The notes below the pieces were generated by a model. It was not told the origin of the DNA, made no database searches, and saw only the letters and a program-made list of their open reading frames with translations. 64,000 nt of DNA from Roseateles koreensis (lineage in GTDB: Bacteria; Pseudomonadota; Gammaproteobacteria; Burkholderiales; Burkholderiaceae_C): positions 230,477 to 294,476 of the forward strand of contig NZ_JAQQXS010000005.1 in NCBI RefSeq assembly GCF_028595305.1, written 5' to 3'. Position numbers and translations under genes: made by a program. This document shows, one piece after another, positions 17,202 through 26,694 of this stretch; the stretch's first letter is position 1, and each line of letters starts with the position of its first letter.

Positions 17202-17807
17202 CTTCAGCCACAGTGCCAATTGCTTGAAGAAAATGCAATACAGGGCGATCGGCAAGGGCAGGCCGATCAGGGTGCCCAGCAGGTAGCTGCGGAACCGGAC
17301 CCCCGAGAGGGCCAGCGCATAGTTCAGCGCCGGCACGGTTTGAAACAGCAGGCGCAGCAGCGCCACGCTCTGTACGGGATGTGAGTCCAGCCGTGCGAGC
17401 AAGCGTGTATACAGCCGCGTAAACAGGCTGGCCAGGCTGGCAAACAAGCGTTGCCGCGCGGGGCCTTGCTGCCAGCCGCGCAGCGCATCGCCGCCCAGGC
17501 CGCGTATCACCGCAAAGGTGCCCACACAGGACAAGCAGGCCGCCACATAGGTGCTCAACCCGCCCCAGAGGGGCCCCAGCGTGAGCACCGCGGCCGCCAG
17601 AAACAGCCCGCCCGGAATCTGCAGCAGATTGCCCGCCATGAACGCCAGGCAAAACACCAGCAGGCCCACGCCCGTGTGCAGGCCGAACAAGGCCCGCAGA
17701 TGAGCCAGGCTGAATTGCGTGTCCAGCCCGCTGAGCCGCATGCCGACCCACAGCAAGGCCAGCAGGCCGGCGACCAGCAGGAGGCGCTGGCCGCGTGTCA
17801 TCGTCAT
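17190..17807 (-). CDS. TVP38/TMEM64 (VTT-domain) membrane protein
   Basis: 205 residues, inner membrane. Segments typical of the VTT/DedA-like family: AGNLLQIPGGLFLAAAVLTL with the conserved G/P re-entrant region, and the R-Q-L-type helix ahead of a second re-entrant motif near LLFQTVPALNYALALSGVRF. Members are thought to be lipid scramblases or proton-coupled transporters. It is the last gene of the RND efflux operon; its ATG overlaps the pump stop codon as ATGA, so translation is coupled to the pump. Confidence 0.85.
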   Translation of the reverse strand: MTMTRGQRLLLVAGLLALLWVGMRLSGLDTQFSLAHLRALFGLHTGVGLLVFCLAFMAGNLLQIPGGLFLAAAVLTLGPLWGGLSTYVAACLSCVGTFAVIRGLGGDALRGWQQGPARQRLFASLASLFTRLYTRLLARLDSHPVQSVALLRLLFQTVPALNYALALSGVRFRSYLLGTLIGLPLPIALYCIFFKQLALWLKLPV

Positions 17808-20800
17808 GTCTGCACGCTTGTCGGCGCAGCCGCGCCGTGCGCGGTTTTGCGCACATCGGTCACTTCGCGCATGTCCGGGCCCTGGCCGCTGAAGCGGTCC
17901 AGCGCCAGATAGATCACCGGTGTGATGTACAGCGTGACGGCTTGCGAGAGGATCAGGCCGCCGACCACGGCCAGGCCCAGGGGCTGGCGCAGTTCAGCGC
18001 CGGCGCCCAGGCCCAGAGCGATGGGCAGGGCGCCCATCAGTGCAGCCAGGGTGGTCATCATGATGGGCCTGAAACGCAGGATGCAGGCCTCGCGGATGGC
18101 CTGCTGTGGTGTCATGCCGCCGTTGCGCTGGGCGTCGAGTGCGAAGTCGATCATCATGATGGCATTCTTCTTCACGATGCCGATAAGCATCAGGATGCCG
18201 ATGGTGGCGATCAGCGTCAGCTCCATGCCAAAGAGCTGCAGCGTGATCAGTGCGCCCACCGCCGCCGAGGGCAGGCCGGCCAGAATGGTCAGCGGGTGGA
18301 TATAGCTTTCATACAGTACGCCCAGCAGTACATAGATCACCGCCAGCGCCAGGCCAATCAGCAGCAGCTGGCCGCCTTGCGAGTCTTTGAACACCGCTGC
18401 GTCGCCGCCGTAGCTGGTGATGATGGTGGCGGGCATCTTCATGTCGCTGGCATAACGGTCTAGTTTGGCAGTGGCTTCACCCAGGGGTACTTCGGGGGCG
18501 AGGTTGAAGCTCAGGGTGATGGCCTGCAATTGGCCCTGGTGATTCACCGCCGTGGGGCCCAGCTCGCGTTTCACCGAGGCAAAGGCGGTCAGTGGCACCA
18601 GTGCGTTATTGCGGCCGCGCAAGTAAATTTTGTTGAAGGCGTCTTCACTTTGCCGGTCGCCGTCGCTCGCTTCCATGATCACCTGGTAGGTGTTGCTCTC
18701 GGCGTAGATGCTTGACACCTGGCGCTCGCCAAAGGCGTCGTACAGCGCGTTGCGAAGGTCTTGCATCTGTACGCCCAGCAGCGTGGCGCGGTCGCGGTCG
18801 ATCACCAGATTGGCCTGCAGGCCGCGCAGCTGCGAGTCGCTGGTGACGTCACGAAACAGCGGATCGGCGGTGAGCTTCTCCTGCAATTTCGACGCCCATG
18901 AGTTGAGTTCTCCCGCGGCCACCGATTGCAGGGTGTACTGATAGCGGCTCTTGCTTTGCCGGCCGCCCAGTTGCAGGTTTTGCACCGGCTGCAGGTAGAC
19001 CGCGATGCCGGGCAGGGTCTTCATCGTCTTGCGCAGGCTCTCCATCACCTTGGCCATGGGCGCTCGTTCGCTGCGAGGCTTCAGGTTGATAAACATGCGG
19101 CCGGTGTTGACGGCGCTGCCGTTGCCGCCCACGGCGGTGGCCACACTGGCCACGGTGGGGTTGGCTTTGACCAGTGCGGCTGCGCGCTCTTGCAGCACCG
19201 TCATGGCGGCGAAGGAGATGTCTTCCGACGCTTCGGTGCTGGCGCGAATCTGGCCAATGTCTTCTTCTGGGAAAAAGCCTTTGGGGATGACCACGTAGAA
19301 CCAGGCGGTGGCCGCAAAGCTCAGCACCGCCACGCCCAGCACCCAGGCACGGTGGCGTAGCGCCAGGTCGAGCGAGCGACTGTAGGCGCCCAGCACGGCG
19401 TTGAAACCGCGCTCGAAAAGTTGGCCCAACGCGCCCTCTTCAACGTGGTCGTGCGGCTTGAGGAAGCGGCTGCACAACATTGGCACCAGGGTCAGCGAGA
19501 CACCCGCCGACACCATGATGGAGAGTGACACCACCACCGCGAATTCATGGAATAGCAGGCCGATCACGCCGGGCATGAAGAAGATGGGGATCAGCACTGC
19601 CACCAGCGACACCGAGATCGAGAGAATGGTGAAGGACATCTCCCGCGCGCCGCGCACGGCGGCCTCGAAGGGCGGCACACCGTCTTCGATATGCCGGTGG
19701 ATGTTTTCCAGCATCACGATGGCGTCGTCCACCACCAGGCCCACAGCCAGGGTCAGGCCCAGCAGCGAGATGTTGTCCAGGCTGTAACCCAGGGCGAACA
19801 GCAGGGTCAGCGCACCGATCAAAGAGACTGGCAGCGACAGCGCCGGAATCACCGTGGCCGCCACCCGCCGCAAAAACAAGTAGATCACCAGCACCACCAG
19901 GGCCACCGTCAGGCCGAGGGTGAAGTAGACGTCATGCAGCGATTCGCGGATGGAGAGCGAGCGGTCGTTCAGCGTTGTCATCTGCACCGAGCCGGGCAAC
20001 TGCGCGGCAAAGCGCGGCAACATGCCCTTGACAGCGTCCACCACGGCCACGGTGTTGGCGTCCGGCTGGCGCTGCACGGCCAGCACGATGGAGCGCTCGC
20101 CGTTGAAGTTGGAGAAGGACTTGACCGTCTCGAAGCTGTCTTGCACCTCCGCCACATCGCGCAGATAAACCGGCGCTCCGTTGCGTGCGGCCACCACGAT
20201 GTTGCCGAATTCTTGGGCGTTGCGCAGCTGCTTGTTGGCCTGGATCGTCAGTGTCTGGCGGCTGCCGTCCAGCACGCCCACGGGGGTGTTGGCGTTGGCG
20301 CCCTTGATGGCGGTTTGCAATTCCTCCAGCGTGATGTTGCGCTGATTCAGCAAGTCACTGCGCACGCGAACCCGCACGGCAAAGCGCTTCTGCCCGTAGA
20401 TCGACACCTGAGCCACCCCGTCGATGGTGGACAGCGAGGGGGTGATCAGGTTCTCCGCAAAGTCATTGAGGTCAGAGAGGTTGATGGAGGGCGAGGTCAG
20501 CGCCACCAGCAAGACGGGTGCGTCAGCCGGGTTCACCTTGCGGTAGGACGGCGGCGTGGTCATCTCCACGGGCAGGGCCCGCAGCGAGCGGAACAACGCT
20601 GCTTGCACGTCCACCGCTGCGGCGTCGATATTGCGCGAAGGGTCAAACTCCAGCGTCAGCGAAGTGTTGCCCAGCGTGTTGGTGCTGGAAATGGTGGTCA
20701 GCCCAGCGATGGTGGAAAACTGCTTTTCCAAGGGCAGGGCTACCGATGAGGCCATGGTCTCCGGCGAGGCGCCGGGCAGCACCGCCTGCACATTGATGAT

Positions 20801-20929
20801 GGGCGTATTGAAGGATGGCAGGGCTGCCACGGGGATCTTGCCCCAGGCGGCCAGGCCGGCAATGATGAGCGCGATGTTCAGCAGCACGGTCATCACCGGC
20901 CGCCGGATGAAGGCTTCGGTCAATCTCAT
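17804..20929 (-). CDS. RND (HAE1) multidrug efflux pump
   Basis: 1041 residues, the normal length for a hydrophobe/amphiphile RND transporter in the inner membrane. N-terminus MRLTEAFIRRPVMTVLLNIA; conserved blocks include LPGASPETMASSVALPLE, GLTLAVGLVVDDAIVMLENI (TM4 with the proton-relay DD pair) and the matching second-half repeat around LIGIVKKNAIMMIDFALD with the TM10 lysine pair. MdtB/MdtC-like pumps are close relatives by appearance. It forms an operon with the adaptor upstream (ATGA overlap) and the VTT protein downstream. No outer membrane channel gene is in this operon; the TolC-like gene at 1-173 is distant. Confidence 0.94.
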   Translation of the reverse strand: MRLTEAFIRRPVMTVLLNIALIIAGLAAWGKIPVAALPSFNTPIINVQAVLPGASPETMASSVALPLEKQFSTIAGLTTISSTNTLGNTSLTLEFDPSRNIDAAAVDVQAALFRSLRALPVEMTTPPSYRKVNPADAPVLLVALTSPSINLSDLNDFAENLITPSLSTIDGVAQVSIYGQKRFAVRVRVRSDLLNQRNITLEELQTAIKGANANTPVGVLDGSRQTLTIQANKQLRNAQEFGNIVVAARNGAPVYLRDVAEVQDSFETVKSFSNFNGERSIVLAVQRQPDANTVAVVDAVKGMLPRFAAQLPGSVQMTTLNDRSLSIRESLHDVYFTLGLTVALVVLVIYLFLRRVAATVIPALSLPVSLIGALTLLFALGYSLDNISLLGLTLAVGLVVDDAIVMLENIHRHIEDGVPPFEAAVRGAREMSFTILSISVSLVAVLIPIFFMPGVIGLLFHEFAVVVSLSIMVSAGVSLTLVPMLCSRFLKPHDHVEEGALGQLFERGFNAVLGAYSRSLDLALRHRAWVLGVAVLSFAATAWFYVVIPKGFFPEEDIGQIRASTEASEDISFAAMTVLQERAAALVKANPTVASVATAVGGNGSAVNTGRMFINLKPRSERAPMAKVMESLRKTMKTLPGIAVYLQPVQNLQLGGRQSKSRYQYTLQSVAAGELNSWASKLQEKLTADPLFRDVTSDSQLRGLQANLVIDRDRATLLGVQMQDLRNALYDAFGERQVSSIYAESNTYQVIMEASDGDRQSEDAFNKIYLRGRNNALVPLTAFASVKRELGPTAVNHQGQLQAITLSFNLAPEVPLGEATAKLDRYASDMKMPATIITSYGGDAAVFKDSQGGQLLLIGLALAVIYVLLGVLYESYIHPLTILAGLPSAAVGALITLQLFGMELTLIATIGILMLIGIVKKNAIMMIDFALDAQRNGGMTPQQAIREACILRFRPIMMTTLAALMGALPIALGLGAGAELRQPLGLAVVGGLILSQAVTLYITPVIYLALDRFSGQGPDMREVTDVRKTAHGAAAPTSVQT

Positions 20930-22146
20930 GTCGGGGATCCCGAAGTGGCGACCGACGCTGCAGCAGAGGCCGCCGCTGCAGCCGGGTTCACGGCCGCCGC
21001 TTGCAGGGTCAGCGGCACGCCGGGGCGCAGATTTTGTTTGCCGTCCAGCACCACCTGGGCGTTGGCGGCCAGGCCGTCCACTACCGCGATTTCACCGAAT
21101 ACATGGCGAATCGTCACCGGCACGAGTTTGGCCGTGGCCGGAGAACCTTCGGCGATATAGACCGAGCGCTCATTGCCGCGCTGGATGATGGCCGCCAGCG
21201 GAATCGTGACCACGTTCTTCAGCGTGTGGAGTTGCAGGCGCAGCTGCACATACTGGCCTGGCCACAGCTTGTGTTGCGCGTTGTCGAACTCGGCCTTGAG
21301 GCGGATCGTGCCGGTGCTGCTGTCGACCAGATTGTCGACAAAGCTGAGTCGCCCGTTGAGCCGCTCACTGACTGCTTGCGCACCCGGCACCGTCGCAACG
21401 ACGGGCGCCTGCCGAGGCCCTTGAGTTTGCGCTTGCAGCACCTGGGCCAGCTGGGTTTCGGGCAGCGTGAAGCTGATGGCGATGGGGCTGATCTGCGAAA
21501 TGGTGACCAGTGCCGGCGCAGTGGCCGCGCCTTGAACCAGGCTACCCGCCACCACGCTGATGATGCCGGTACGCCCGCTCAGCGGCGCGCGGACTTCATC
21601 AAAACTCAGCGCCACCTCTGCGGCCTGCACGGCAGCGGCATCCGACGCCACCAATGCGCGCTGGGCCTCCAGATTGGCCAACGCCGTGTCGACTGCACCT
21701 TGGGCCACAAAATGCTGCGCCAACAAATCGCGCGCGCGCTGGTATTGGCGCTCCAGGTCGGCCTGTGTGGCGCGGTCGCGCGCCAGCTGGGCGCGGGCCT
21801 TGGCCAGATTGGCCCGGTCGGTACGATCATCAAAGCGAAACAGCAACTGCCCGCGAGCCACATCGTCGCCCTCTTTGATCAACACCTGGGTGACGATATT
21901 GGTGGTCTGAGCGCGCAAGTCCACGGTTTTCAGCGCGGTGACGGTGCCGGTGGCCTCCAGCGTGATGGGCACGTCTTGCAGGCGCGCGGTGACCACGCCC
22001 ACGGCCATTGCAGACCCGGGTTTTGCGTTCGGCGCGGCATTTTGCGCGGTGAGGGCCTTGTCCTTGCGGGACGATGAAATTTGGAACCAGGCGCCGGTCG
22101 CCAAGGCGACCAGAACCAGACCCGCGGCAATGGACTTGCGGCGCAT
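20926..22146 (-). CDS. RND periplasmic adaptor (membrane fusion protein)
   Basis: 406 residues. N-terminal membrane anchor or signal (RRKSIAAGLVLVALATGAWF), then the first half of a lipoyl domain (VDLRAQTTNIVTQVLIKEGD), a coiled-coil hairpin (about 115-185, rich in Ala, Arg and Gln), the second lipoyl half (IRAPLSGRTG-like VRAPLSGRTG), and beta-barrel and membrane-proximal domains. Bridges the RND pump encoded next to an outer membrane channel. ATG 22146 begins the operon; its stop overlaps the pump start. Confidence 0.93.
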   Translation of the reverse strand: MRRKSIAAGLVLVALATGAWFQISSSRKDKALTAQNAAPNAKPGSAMAVGVVTARLQDVPITLEATGTVTALKTVDLRAQTTNIVTQVLIKEGDDVARGQLLFRFDDRTDRANLAKARAQLARDRATQADLERQYQRARDLLAQHFVAQGAVDTALANLEAQRALVASDAAAVQAAEVALSFDEVRAPLSGRTGIISVVAGSLVQGAATAPALVTISQISPIAISFTLPETQLAQVLQAQTQGPRQAPVVATVPGAQAVSERLNGRLSFVDNLVDSSTGTIRLKAEFDNAQHKLWPGQYVQLRLQLHTLKNVVTIPLAAIIQRGNERSVYIAEGSPATAKLVPVTIRHVFGEIAVVDGLAANAQVVLDGKQNLRPGVPLTLQAAAVNPAAAAASAAASVATSGSPT

Positions 22147-22307
22147 GTGAACGGCTTTCTACAGAAGACAAGACTCCCGTTGGAGGCGAGGCCACCAAGG
22201 AATAAACCGGCGAGCTTACGTGATCGGCGCGACGAAATGTTGCTGCGGTGTTAATGCGTCAAGTCGTCGGGGCGGCATAAGCACCCGGGCGATCCGAATC
22301 GTTGAGC

Positions 22308-23288
22308 TCAAATCGAAGTTTGTGCCAAGGCCACGGCCAGCGCCGCCCCTTTTTCGGCATTGTTTTTCACCAGAGCGATGTTGGTGAGCAGGCTGCGTCC
22401 CTTGCTCAAGGCTTTGATGCGTGCCAGGATGAAAGGCGTGACTGCCTTGCCTTGAATGCCCTGGGCATCGGCCTCCTGCAGGGCTTGGGTGGTGATGGCG
22501 TCGATCTCAATCCTGGGCATCGCATCGGCGCTTGGCACCGGGTTGCTGATCACCACGCCACCGGCCAGGCCGAGTGCCCATTTGGTGTGCAGAAATCGCG
22601 CGACATCGGCCACGCTGTCCATGCAGAAGTCGCATTTGAAGCCGCTGTCCGGCGTGTAGAAGGCTGCAAAGTTGGCTTGCCCGAGGCCCAACACCGGCAC
22701 GCCGTGGGTTTCAAGGTATTCCAGCGTCAGGCCGATGTCCAGAATCGATTTGGCGCCCGCGCACACCACCGCGACCGAGCTGTGCGCCAACTCCTGCAGG
22801 TCGGCTGAAATGTCAAAACTACGCTCCGCCCCCCGGTGCACGCCGCCTATGCCGCCGGTGACGAAGACTTGAATACCCGCCAGTTCCGCGCAAATCATGG
22901 TGGCGGCGACGGTGGTGGCGCCGATCTTGCCGGTGGACAACACATAGGCCAGGTCGCGCCGGCTGACCTTCAGGGCCTCGGGCGAGCGGCCCAGCAATTC
23001 CAGCTCAGCGTCACTCAGGCCGATGCGGATTTTTCCGTCCAGCACCGCGATGGTGGCGGGCACCGCACCGCCGGCGCGCACCCGGGCTTCCACCTCCCGG
23101 GCGGTCTGCACATTTTGCGGGTAAGGCATGCCGTGCGAAATGATGGTGGACTCCAGCGCCACGACCGGGCTGCCCGCGGCACGGGCGGCCGCGACCTCGG
23201 GGCTGAAGGCGATCAGGCGCTGGGCATCGGGCCCCAGGTTTGTTGGAGCGGCCGGCAGGGCAAGCCCTGGCATCTTCTGGGTGTTCAT
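22308..23288 (-). CDS. psuG: Pseudouridine-5'-phosphate glycosidase
   Basis: 326 residues. Family landmarks: the N-terminal VVALESTIISHGMPYPQN, the Mn-site and Schiff-base region RRDLAYVLSTGKIGATTVAATM, FVTGGIGGVHRGAE, and VVCAGAKSILDIGLTLEYLE. The enzyme cleaves (reversibly) the C-C bond of pseudouridine-5'-phosphate to uracil and ribose-5-phosphate in modified-RNA salvage. The kinase PsuK is usually adjacent, but none is seen here. It sits between the RND operon and the C39-peptidase locus, all on the minus strand. Confidence 0.93.
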   Translation of the reverse strand: MNTQKMPGLALPAAPTNLGPDAQRLIAFSPEVAAARAAGSPVVALESTIISHGMPYPQNVQTAREVEARVRAGGAVPATIAVLDGKIRIGLSDAELELLGRSPEALKVSRRDLAYVLSTGKIGATTVAATMICAELAGIQVFVTGGIGGVHRGAERSFDISADLQELAHSSVAVVCAGAKSILDIGLTLEYLETHGVPVLGLGQANFAAFYTPDSGFKCDFCMDSVADVARFLHTKWALGLAGGVVISNPVPSADAMPRIEIDAITTQALQEADAQGIQGKAVTPFILARIKALSKGRSLLTNIALVKNNAEKGAALAVALAQTSI

Positions 23289-23329
23289 GGCGGAACTATA
23301 GAAGACGCGGTCAGCGCGTCAGCGCCGCA

Positions 23330-23944
23330 TCAAGGCGCGATAGACGCCGCGCGCAGCTTCAGGCCCACCGCCTGCGTCATCGCCTGCAGCTTGGGGTTGA
23401 TGGCGGCAGCGCTGTCGCTCGCAACTTTTTCGCCCAGGGCACGCTCCATCTCAGGCACCAGTTTTTCGAATTTCTTTTTCAGCGGGGACTCCAGCAAGGC
23501 AATGATTTGCTGCAATTCGGCGTCGTTGAAGTTGCTCAGCAGCAGGGGCGTGATGGTGGGGCCCACCATTTTGTGCGCACTCTCTTTGGCCAAGGGCGTG
23601 GCTTCGTCCACATAGGTTTGCACATCGGTGCTGATGTCTTTGAGTGTGCGCTCGCGCTTTTCAGCGCTGACGCGGCCTTGCAGCACCACGCGGGCTTGTT
23701 CCATGGCGTTGAGCGCCGGGCGTTGCACCATCACGACGGCCACATCTTCCACATGCCACAGGCTGAGCAGGCGGTCTACCAAGGCCTGGCGTGCCGGTGT
23801 GACGGGGGCTGGGGCCGCCGAGGCTGCTGGGGCTGCTGCTGCAGGCGGCGAGGTTTGCGCTTGCGCGTTGGCCCCGCACAGTGCGGCGCTCAGCAGGGTG
23901 AGGGAGAAGGACAGGGCAGAGAAAGATGAGAACGACAGCTTCAT
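23330..23944 (-). CDS. DUF2059 periplasmic protein
   Basis: 204 residues from ATG 23944, which starts a signal peptide (MKLSFSSFSALSF... ending GANAQA). A Pro/Ala linker precedes a mostly alpha-helical domain with the DUF2059 pattern: KRERTLKDISTDVQTYVDE, ITPLLLSNFNDAELQQIIA, FEKLVPEMERALGEKV. DUF2059 proteins are exported and of unknown function. It lies 76 bp after the FadL-like gene on the same strand, so it is probably the last gene of the C39-peptidase locus, possibly a periplasmic helper, but this is positional inference. Confidence 0.75.
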   Translation of the reverse strand: MKLSFSSFSALSFSLTLLSAALCGANAQAQTSPPAAAAPAASAAPAPVTPARQALVDRLLSLWHVEDVAVVMVQRPALNAMEQARVVLQGRVSAEKRERTLKDISTDVQTYVDEATPLAKESAHKMVGPTITPLLLSNFNDAELQQIIALLESPLKKKFEKLVPEMERALGEKVASDSAAAINPKLQAMTQAVGLKLRAASIAP

Positions 23945-24020
23945 GGACGAGGTGGGTCGAGGAGAGGGACAGGGGGGAGGAGCGGGGGAAGGAACGGGAG
24001 GCAATAGGTGGGCGGCCCGC

Positions 24021-25646
24021 TCAGAACGGATGGCTGAGCGAGATGCCGAAGTAGCGGATGTAGATGCCGCCATTGATGTCCAGGCCGGCGTAGGGGTTGT
24101 AGATCACATTGGAGAAATTGGTGCAGTTGAGGTTGCAACTGGTGTTGGCGGGCAGGTTGAAACGGCCATGCGCGTAGCTGGCGGTGGCGTCAATGCGCAG
24201 GCCGCTGTCGGCCTGGTAGCCTGCGCCCACGCTGAATACTTTCAGGTCGGGCAGGGGCGCAATCAAGTCCATGGCCGAGGAGGGCACCGAGGTCTTGCGC
24301 GGCTCGTAGCCGCCGCGCAGGTGAATGTGCTGGCCCACGCTCAAATCCACCCCGTAGCCGAAGTGGATGGGGCTTTTGTAGCCACGCGGGATCACCAGCT
24401 TGCTCGCGTCGCCCTGGCCGAAGATACGGGCCATTTGCAGCAGCGAGATCTGCTGGTCGAACTGGAAGGTCATCTTGTCCCAGCGCGCCCAGTTGGTCCA
24501 GTTCACGTCCACATTGAACTGCAGAAAAGACAAGGGCTTGATCTTGATGCCGGCTTGCACGTGCTCAGGGAATGGCAGCACCAGCGTGGCGTTGCCGGTC
24601 TGCGAGGCCGGGATGCTGGTGGGCATGCCGAAGGCGGCCGCCAGGATCGGGCCTTGCAGGCTGCTGTACAAGCCTTGCACGAATTTGCGCAACACCGGCG
24701 CGGCTTCGAAGTCATAACGACCCGTCAGCACGGTACTGGAGCCGAACTGGTACACGGCGCCCATGGCAAACCAGTCCTTGGGCTCCCACAAGACGCCGAT
24801 GTTCAGCGTCGGGTCCATGGGGGCGGTCATGTCGAAGGTCATGTCGCCCACGGTGTTGAAGGGGCGCAGGCGCCCCTCCTTGCCACCGCCGCACAGCCCG
24901 AAGCCCAGCGTGTCCAGCGGGTTGCCGCTGTCGCCGCACCAGGCGTCCTGCAGTTTGCCGATGATGCCCAGCAGTTCGTTGGGCATGCGCATCGCCGTGT
25001 TCAGCATGAAGCCCTGGTGCGCAATGGGCACCGAAACGCCCAAGCTCAGCGTGTCGCTGACTTGGTACGCGGCTGTTGGTGATAGATAGACCAAGCGCTG
25101 GATCACGACCTTGCGGCCGTCGAAGCGCGCCGGGTCGTTGGGATCTTTGGTGCGGTCAATGCCCACGCCCTGCGGCACATAGGTGGCGGTGCCAAAGGTC
25201 CATTTGGAGTCGGGCTCATGAAACGCCAAACCCAGGCCGGCCGCCACTGCCGCGGGCAGGCTCCAACTGGGTGAGCCGTACATGGGCAGGTAGATGGCTT
25301 GCCGCACCGGGCCGGTGGAGGTGCCGGCGATGGGGTCGTTCTTCCACCCCCCGATGTCAAAGCCATCGGGCTGGTGAAAGCTCGCGTAGGGCTTGATCGA
25401 GGCACCGAACACAGCATCTTGCCGGCGGTTGGTCTTGATGCGCGCCAAACCGGCCGGGTTGAAGTGGATCGAGTCCAGCCCTGGCGGGTCGGCAGTCACC
25501 GCATTGCCCATCGACATGCCGACGACGCTGACCGCCAGGTTCTCAGTCAGTGCTGCCTGCGCGTTACCTGCCGTGCCCAGAGCGGCGCCGCCCACCAGGG
25601 CCGCAGCCAGCGCGCGCTGGCGCTGGCCTTTGAAGAACTTATGCAT
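24021..25646 (-). CDS. OmpP1/FadL-like outer membrane barrel of the C39 locus
   Basis: 541 residues with a signal peptide (ending GNAQA) and a C-terminal phenylalanine (YFGISLSHPF), as in outer membrane barrels. The FadL-family mark, an NPAGLA segment within DSIHFNPAGLARI, is near the N-terminus. FadL proteins move hydrophobic compounds across the outer membrane. Four cysteines occur, in two pairs (CGDSGNPLDTLGFGLC and CNLNC), suggesting disulfide-bonded loops. The gene starts 7 bp after the FapF-like gene, so it belongs to the same operon; a FadL-like barrel is not part of the Pseudomonas fap operon. Role here unknown: channel, anchor or helper. Confidence 0.75.
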   Translation of the reverse strand: MHKFFKGQRQRALAAALVGGAALGTAGNAQAALTENLAVSVVGMSMGNAVTADPPGLDSIHFNPAGLARIKTNRRQDAVFGASIKPYASFHQPDGFDIGGWKNDPIAGTSTGPVRQAIYLPMYGSPSWSLPAAVAAGLGLAFHEPDSKWTFGTATYVPQGVGIDRTKDPNDPARFDGRKVVIQRLVYLSPTAAYQVSDTLSLGVSVPIAHQGFMLNTAMRMPNELLGIIGKLQDAWCGDSGNPLDTLGFGLCGGGKEGRLRPFNTVGDMTFDMTAPMDPTLNIGVLWEPKDWFAMGAVYQFGSSTVLTGRYDFEAAPVLRKFVQGLYSSLQGPILAAAFGMPTSIPASQTGNATLVLPFPEHVQAGIKIKPLSFLQFNVDVNWTNWARWDKMTFQFDQQISLLQMARIFGQGDASKLVIPRGYKSPIHFGYGVDLSVGQHIHLRGGYEPRKTSVPSSAMDLIAPLPDLKVFSVGAGYQADSGLRIDATASYAHGRFNLPANTSCNLNCTNFSNVIYNPYAGLDINGGIYIRYFGISLSHPF

Positions 25647-25653
25647 GCCCGCC

Positions 25654-26691
25654 TCAGAGGTTCAAGGGCATGTTGAAGCCGAGGGTGAAGCTGGGCGAAT
25701 CGGGGCTCAGGCCCACGCCGACCGAAACGTTCATCGTCGTCTTGGGAGAGGCACGCACGCCCAGGCCGAAGCTCAGCACGCCCGAGGTTTGGGTGGCCGT
25801 GGCGTTGGTCGTGCCATCCAGCATGGTCAGGTGTGAGCGGGCAGAGATGGTTTCCTGAAAGGACATGGTGGTCGACACCTTGTACGACAGCGCGTAGGCA
25901 AAGCCCATGCCGAAACCCAGGCTGGGGCCGGGGCTCATCTTCACCAGGGTGGCGGAGCCAACGGTCTGGTTCAGGTGGCTGGCGGCCATGCCCAGGGTCA
26001 GCGACACCGAGCCGAAGATCGCCACCGGGTCCATCACCTTGGAGGCGTTGGCTCCCAGCGTCAGGCCGTTGTAGCCTGAGCCGGTGCCCAGGCCTTGGCC
26101 ATTGATGGTCTTGAAGGGGCTGCGGCCGGTGGCCAGGCGGAAGGTGGCCGAGGTCGTGAGCGAGGGCATGTCGCGGCTTAACTCCAGCGGCTGCCAGCGC
26201 ACACCCATGGACAAGTCGCCAATGCCATTGGTGATGCCCGAGAACGAGTCGGACTGGCTGTACTTGCTGACCAGCGGCAGTGTGACGTTGCCGGTGAGGT
26301 TGTCCATCAGGCCGTAGTCGGTGGAGATGGTGTTGGTGAGGGTGTGCGAGCGGGTGTTCTGGATGTTGAACAGCGTCAACGTGGAGTCGGTGAACTTGGC
26401 ATTGATGACCTGACTGCCGATGTAGGCGTAGCCCATGTCATAGGTGAGCGCCAAAGCGCCTTTGCGGATCAACGAATACTGCTTGTCCGCGGCGGTCAGG
26501 GTGGCCTTGAGCAGGGCAGCCTGATCCACGTCGCCCTCCTTTTTGGCCAGGGCATCGCGCACGGCATCGGTGCTGGTACTGCCGCTGGTGGCGGCCGTCT
26601 GGGCTTGGGCCAGCCCGACGTGTATGAAGAGGGTGAGCAACAGGGCCGGGGCTGCAGCAGTCGAGGGGCGGGAAAACAGAGCAGTCATCAT
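25654..26691 (-). CDS. FapF-like outer membrane exporter with coiled-coil N-terminus
   Basis: 345 residues. Signal peptide (ending GLAQAQ), then a helical, charged stretch (AVRDALAKKEGDVDQAALLK, about 46-65) likely to be a coiled coil, then a segment like KQYSLIRKGALALTYDMGYA leading into an all-beta barrel ending FNMPLNL. In Pseudomonas, FapF has the same plan: an N-terminal coiled coil and a 12-strand trimeric barrel that secretes amyloid subunits. Here the gene follows the C39 peptidase by 3 bp, as peptidase and barrel genes are neighbours in fap. Homology is suggested by architecture and the K-x-Y-S-L-x-x-x-G pattern; it could also be called a generic 'transporter' or phenol-MetA-like barrel. 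Two in-frame ATGs (26691, 26688) are equivalent. Confidence 0.65.
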   Translation of the reverse strand: MMTALFSRPSTAAAPALLLTLFIHVGLAQAQTAATSGSTSTDAVRDALAKKEGDVDQAALLKATLTAADKQYSLIRKGALALTYDMGYAYIGSQVINAKFTDSTLTLFNIQNTRSHTLTNTISTDYGLMDNLTGNVTLPLVSKYSQSDSFSGITNGIGDLSMGVRWQPLELSRDMPSLTTSATFRLATGRSPFKTINGQGLGTGSGYNGLTLGANASKVMDPVAIFGSVSLTLGMAASHLNQTVGSATLVKMSPGPSLGFGMGFAYALSYKVSTTMSFQETISARSHLTMLDGTTNATATQTSGVLSFGLGVRASPKTTMNVSVGVGLSPDSPSFTLGFNMPLNL

Positions 26692-26694
26692 GGA

